From contig CAJVXG010000061.1 of assembly GCA_913009215.1 (NCBI GenBank), positions 1 to 8,446 on the forward strand: 8,446 bases of DNA. Direction: 5' to 3'. This DNA is from an uncultured Gammaproteobacteria bacterium. Its GTDB lineage: Bacteria > Pseudomonadota > Gammaproteobacteria > Acidiferrobacterales > CAJVXG01. The translations under genes and the position numbers were made by a program. This document shows positions 6,171 to 8,446 of the stretch, piece by piece (position 1 is the first letter of the stretch; each line of letters starts with the position of its first letter). The notes beneath the pieces are model-generated. The model ran no database searches and was not told where the DNA came from. It was given only the letters and a program-made list of their open reading frames with translations.

Positions 6171-7577
6171 TTAGTTCAACTCCCTGATATCGACAAAATG
6201 ACCGGCAATCGCGGCTGCCGCGGCCATGGCCGGGCTCACCAGGTGCGTACGCCCACCCTGTCCCTGGCGTCCCTCAAAGCTTCGATTCGAGGTCGAGGCA
6301 CAGCGCTCACCCGGCTGCAGCCGATCGGCATTCATGGCCAGACACATGGAGCAACCCGGTTCACGCCATTCAAAACCGGCCTGTTTAAACACCTTGTCTA
6401 TTCCCTCTGCCTCGGCCTGCCGCTTGATTAATCCGGAACCAGGCACCACCAGCACCTGCCTGATATTGCCCGCCACCTTACGACCTTTGATTATGGCCGC
6501 GGCCTGGCGCAGGTCTTCAATCCGGGAATTGGTGCACGAGCCAATAAATACTTTATCCAGAACAATATCGGATATGGCCGTCCCCGGTTGCAAATCCATA
6601 TAACGCAATGCCTGCTCCATACCATTACGCCTGGTCGCATCCGGTTCCTGCGCCGGATCGGGCACGACATCGCCTACGGCAACCACCATTTCCGGTGAGG
6701 TCCCCCAGGTGACCTGCGGCTCCAGCATGTTCGCATCAATCTCCACGGTGGCATCAAATACCGCATCGTCATCGCTATGCAAACCCAGCCAGACATTGAC
6801 GGCCCGGTCCCAGAGTTCGCCCCTGGGTGCAAACGGCCGCCCCTGGACGTATTCAAGAGTAGCGTCGTCCACAGCCACCATTCCGGCCCGGGCGCCGGCC
6901 TCAATGGTCATATTGCACACCGTCATACGACCCTCCATCGACAGTGCCTGCATCACATCGCCGGCAAACTCCAGGGTATACCCCGTGCCACCGGCGGTAC
7001 CGATACGGCAAATGATAGCCAATACCACGTCTTTGGCGCTGACGCCTTGCTGCAAGCGACCATCGACACGTACCAGCATGGATCTGGACTTCTTTTGCAA
7101 CAGGCATTGCGTGGCCATGACGTGCTCCACCTCGGAGGTGCCGATACCAAAGGCCAATGCCGCAAAAGCGCCATGGGTGGAAGTATGGGAATCGCCACAA
7201 ACGACCGTCATCCCCGGCAAGGTGGCGCCCTGTTCCGGGCCGATGACATGGACAATACCCTGACGCGGATCGTTCATGGCAAATTCCTGAATACCAAAAT
7301 CAACGCAGTTCCGGTCCAGGGTTTCGACCTGTAATCTTGATACCGGATCAACAATGCCTTTGTCGCGATCAATCGTCGGGACATTGTGATCGGGTACAGC
7401 CAGATTGGCGTTGCCCCGCCACAGCGAACGGCCAGCGAGGCGCATACCCTCGAAGGCCTGTGGGCTGGTGACCTCGTGCACCAGGTGGCGATCGATGTAC
7501 AGCAAACAGGTGCCGTCTTCCGATTCACGGACCACGTGCTGTTGCCACAGTTTGTCGTACAGGGTTTTGGCGCTCAT
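6171..7577 (-). CDS. leuC: 3-isopropylmalate dehydratase large subunit
   Basis: The catalytic 4Fe-4S subunit of isopropylmalate isomerase (aconitase family), partner of LeuD. With the start at 7577 the protein has 468 residues, matching the bacterial LeuC length. Visible: MSAKTLYDKLWQQHVV at the N-terminus; DRHLVHEVTSPQAFEG (29-44); VPDHNVPTID (61-70); GDSHTSTHGAFAALAFGIGTSEVEHVMATQ (128-157), the aconitase signature; and three cluster cysteines C348 (FIGSCTNSR), C409 and C412 (EPGCSMCLAM). The C-terminus has STSNRSFEGRQGQGGRTHLVSP, typical of the family. A GTG at 7595 is in frame but would add MQAENE, whereas GGAGA five bases before the ATG at 7577 and the conserved N-terminus support the shorter form. 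First gene of the minus-strand leuCDB-asd run; leuA is absent here. Confidence 0.98.
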   Translation of the reverse strand: MSAKTLYDKLWQQHVVRESEDGTCLLYIDRHLVHEVTSPQAFEGMRLAGRSLWRGNANLAVPDHNVPTIDRDKGIVDPVSRLQVETLDRNCVDFGIQEFAMNDPRQGIVHVIGPEQGATLPGMTVVCGDSHTSTHGAFAALAFGIGTSEVEHVMATQCLLQKKSRSMLVRVDGRLQQGVSAKDVVLAIICRIGTAGGTGYTLEFAGDVMQALSMEGRMTVCNMTIEAGARAGMVAVDDATLEYVQGRPFAPRGELWDRAVNVWLGLHSDDDAVFDATVEIDANMLEPQVTWGTSPEMVVAVGDVVPDPAQEPDATRRNGMEQALRYMDLQPGTAISDIVLDKVFIGSCTNSRIEDLRQAAAIIKGRKVAGNIRQVLVVPGSGLIKRQAEAEGIDKVFKQAGFEWREPGCSMCLAMNADRLQPGERCASTSNRSFEGRQGQGGRTHLVSPAMAAAAAIAGHFVDIRELN

Positions 7578-7582
7578 CTCAT

Positions 7583-7587
7583 TCTCC
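7583..7587 (-). promoter_or_regulatory. Ribosome binding site fixing the leuC start
   Basis: GGAGA on the minus strand, five bases before the ATG at 7577. It also lies inside the six codons that would be added by the GTG at 7595, which argues against that upstream start. Confidence 0.6.
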
Positions 7588-7597
7588 GCTTGCACTC

Positions 7598-7626
7598 ATC
7601 TTAAGAAAGTTTTATAAATAAAACAA
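7598..7626 (-). promoter_or_regulatory. Candidate leuC promoter with weak -35
   Basis: On the minus strand TTGTTT (plus 7621-7626, three of six to consensus) is followed after 17 bases by TAAGAT (plus 7598-7603, four of six). The transcript would begin about 15 to 20 bases before the leuC ATG, leaving a short leader with room only for the ribosome binding site and no space for a leader-peptide attenuator. The weak -35 would fit a promoter that needs an activator such as the divergent LysR protein. Confidence 0.4.
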
Positions 7627-7632
7627 ATTTAT
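7614..7632. promoter_or_regulatory. Candidate operator dyad in the leuC/LysR control region
   Basis: ATAAAT and ATTTAT form a perfect six-base inverted repeat around a seven-base centre (AAAACAA), overlapping the proposed leuC -35 and lying 49 bases before the LysR start codon. The size is right for a LysR-type binding dyad, but the arms are pure A/T and the classic symmetric T-N11-A form is not met, so chance is a real alternative. Confidence 0.3.
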
Positions 7633-7680
7633 CTTTATTATGATATCGATTCCTATTTGTTATGAATGTGGGTGGTGCTT

Positions 7681-8446
7681 GTGAATATTGATGACCTCAA
7701 GGCCTTCGTCGTGGCAGCCGAAACCGGCTCCTTCTCGGTCGCCGCCGAGAAGATTTTTCTGACCCAGCCGGCCATCAGCAAACGCATTGCCAACCTCGAA
7801 GCGGAAATGGGCACCCTGCTTTTTGACCGCATTGGCCGTAAGGTCTGCCTGACCCAGGCCGGCGAAACCCTGCTGCAAAGCAGCTATACCATTCTTAACG
7901 ATATTGAGGATGCCTATCGCCGTGTCAACAATCTCTCCGGCAATGTCCGTGGGCCGTTGCGCATGGCCACCAGTCACCATATTGGCCTGCATCGATTGCC
8001 GGCGGCACTGGAGCGCTTCCACCAGAGTTACCCCGATATCAAGCTGGATCTACATTTCATGGACTCCGAAGAGGCCTGCCGTACCATCGAACGAGGCAAA
8101 CTGGAACTGGCCATGGTGACCCTGCCACGAAACCCCGGCGCCCTGCACTGGCAAAAGGTCTGGGACGATCCCCTGGAACTGGTCGTGGCCCGACACCATC
8201 CCCTGGCCAAACTGCGCAAAGTCACGGCCGACAATCTTTGTAGCCATGGCGCCATCCTGCCGGGACCCGGCACCTATACCCGGGAAATCATTCTCCAGGC
8301 CCTGGGTCCCATCAGGGACAAAATCACCATAGCGATGTCGACTAACTACATGGAGGTATTAAAGACATTAACCGCCGTCGGTCTGGGTTGGAGCGCCTTG
8401 CCGCTCACCCTGATTGACGACAAACTAAAAGTGGTCCACATTGAAG
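7681..8446 (+). CDS. LysR-family transcriptional regulator, C-terminus outside window
   Basis: 255 residues are visible; full members have about 300, so roughly the last 45 are beyond the edge. The N-terminal winged helix-turn-helix is clear: NIDDLKAFVVAAETGSFSVAAEKIFLTQPAISKRIANLE, with the recognition helix around TQPAISKRI (28-36), then LFDR..RKVCLTQAG (47-61), a linker helix, and an effector-binding domain beginning near 91 (GPLRMATSHHIG; ERFHQSYPDIKLDL). It is divergent from leuC with 103 bases between coding starts, the usual arrangement of a LysR protein and its target, so control of leuC(DB) is inferred; the ligand is not known from sequence. GTG at 7681 is preferred because NIDDLKAF matches family N-termini and GGTGG lies about five bases upstream. 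Alternatives are ATG 7666, GTG 7672 and GTG 7675, each without a good ribosome binding site. TATTAT (7636-7641) or TATGAT (7639-7644) could be its -10, without a convincing -35. Confidence 0.93.
   Translation, partial: MNIDDLKAFVVAAETGSFSVAAEKIFLTQPAISKRIANLEAEMGTLLFDRIGRKVCLTQAGETLLQSSYTILNDIEDAYRRVNNLSGNVRGPLRMATSHHIGLHRLPAALERFHQSYPDIKLDLHFMDSEEACRTIERGKLELAMVTLPRNPGALHWQKVWDDPLELVVARHHPLAKLRKVTADNLCSHGAILPGPGTYTREIILQALGPIRDKITIAMSTNYMEVLKTLTAVGLGWSALPLTLIDDKLKVVHIE

Noticed and set aside
6177..7334. Several plus-strand open frames across leuC
   Set aside because: Antisense shadows of a conserved full-length LeuC with its complete iron-sulphur ligand set.
7660..8022. Minus-strand open frame opposite the LysR gene
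   Set aside because: The plus-strand frame gives a textbook LysR helix-turn-helix and effector domain; the opposite frame has no recognisable domain.

Overview
The window reads as the chromosome of a non-enteric gammaproteobacterium. The evidence is the gene order leuC-leuD-leuB-asd-fimV on the minus strand with a divergent LysR-family gene upstream of leuC. From memory this matches the neighbourhood in Pseudomonas and relatives, where a usg-type gene also sits between asd and fimV. FimV itself is largely a gammaproteobacterial protein. I cannot name the genus. Coding density is high and there is no gene-free stretch above 300 bases; the largest gap is the 163 bases between leuC and leuD.

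Layout from right to left along the minus-strand transcript. At 7681-8446 (+) is the N-terminal part of a LysR-type regulator cut by the window edge. A 103-base AT-rich divergent control region (7578-7680) separates it from leuC (6171-7577, minus). Between leuC and leuD lies a compact repeat element built from 8-bp subrepeats in inverted orientation, enclosing two hairpins. Then follow leuD (5363-6007), leuB (4248-5321), asd (3132-4154) and a very large fimV (1-3017), all minus strand; fimV runs off the left edge.

How the genes work together: LeuC and LeuD form isopropylmalate isomerase, and LeuB carries out the following oxidative step to the leucine precursor. leuA, the first gene of the pathway, is not in the window. 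Asd makes aspartate semialdehyde for lysine/diaminopimelate, threonine and methionine. The divergent LysR protein is the natural candidate to control leuC. FimV is a cell-envelope/polar protein with a periplasmic LysM domain and a cytoplasmic TPR-like region. It is functionally unrelated to the metabolic genes and probably has its own promoter.

I found no mobile gene, CRISPR, RNA gene or obviously new multi-gene system. The points worth a second look are the repeat element inside the leu operon, the roughly 265-residue lysine-rich periplasmic stretch of FimV, and the leuC/LysR control region.
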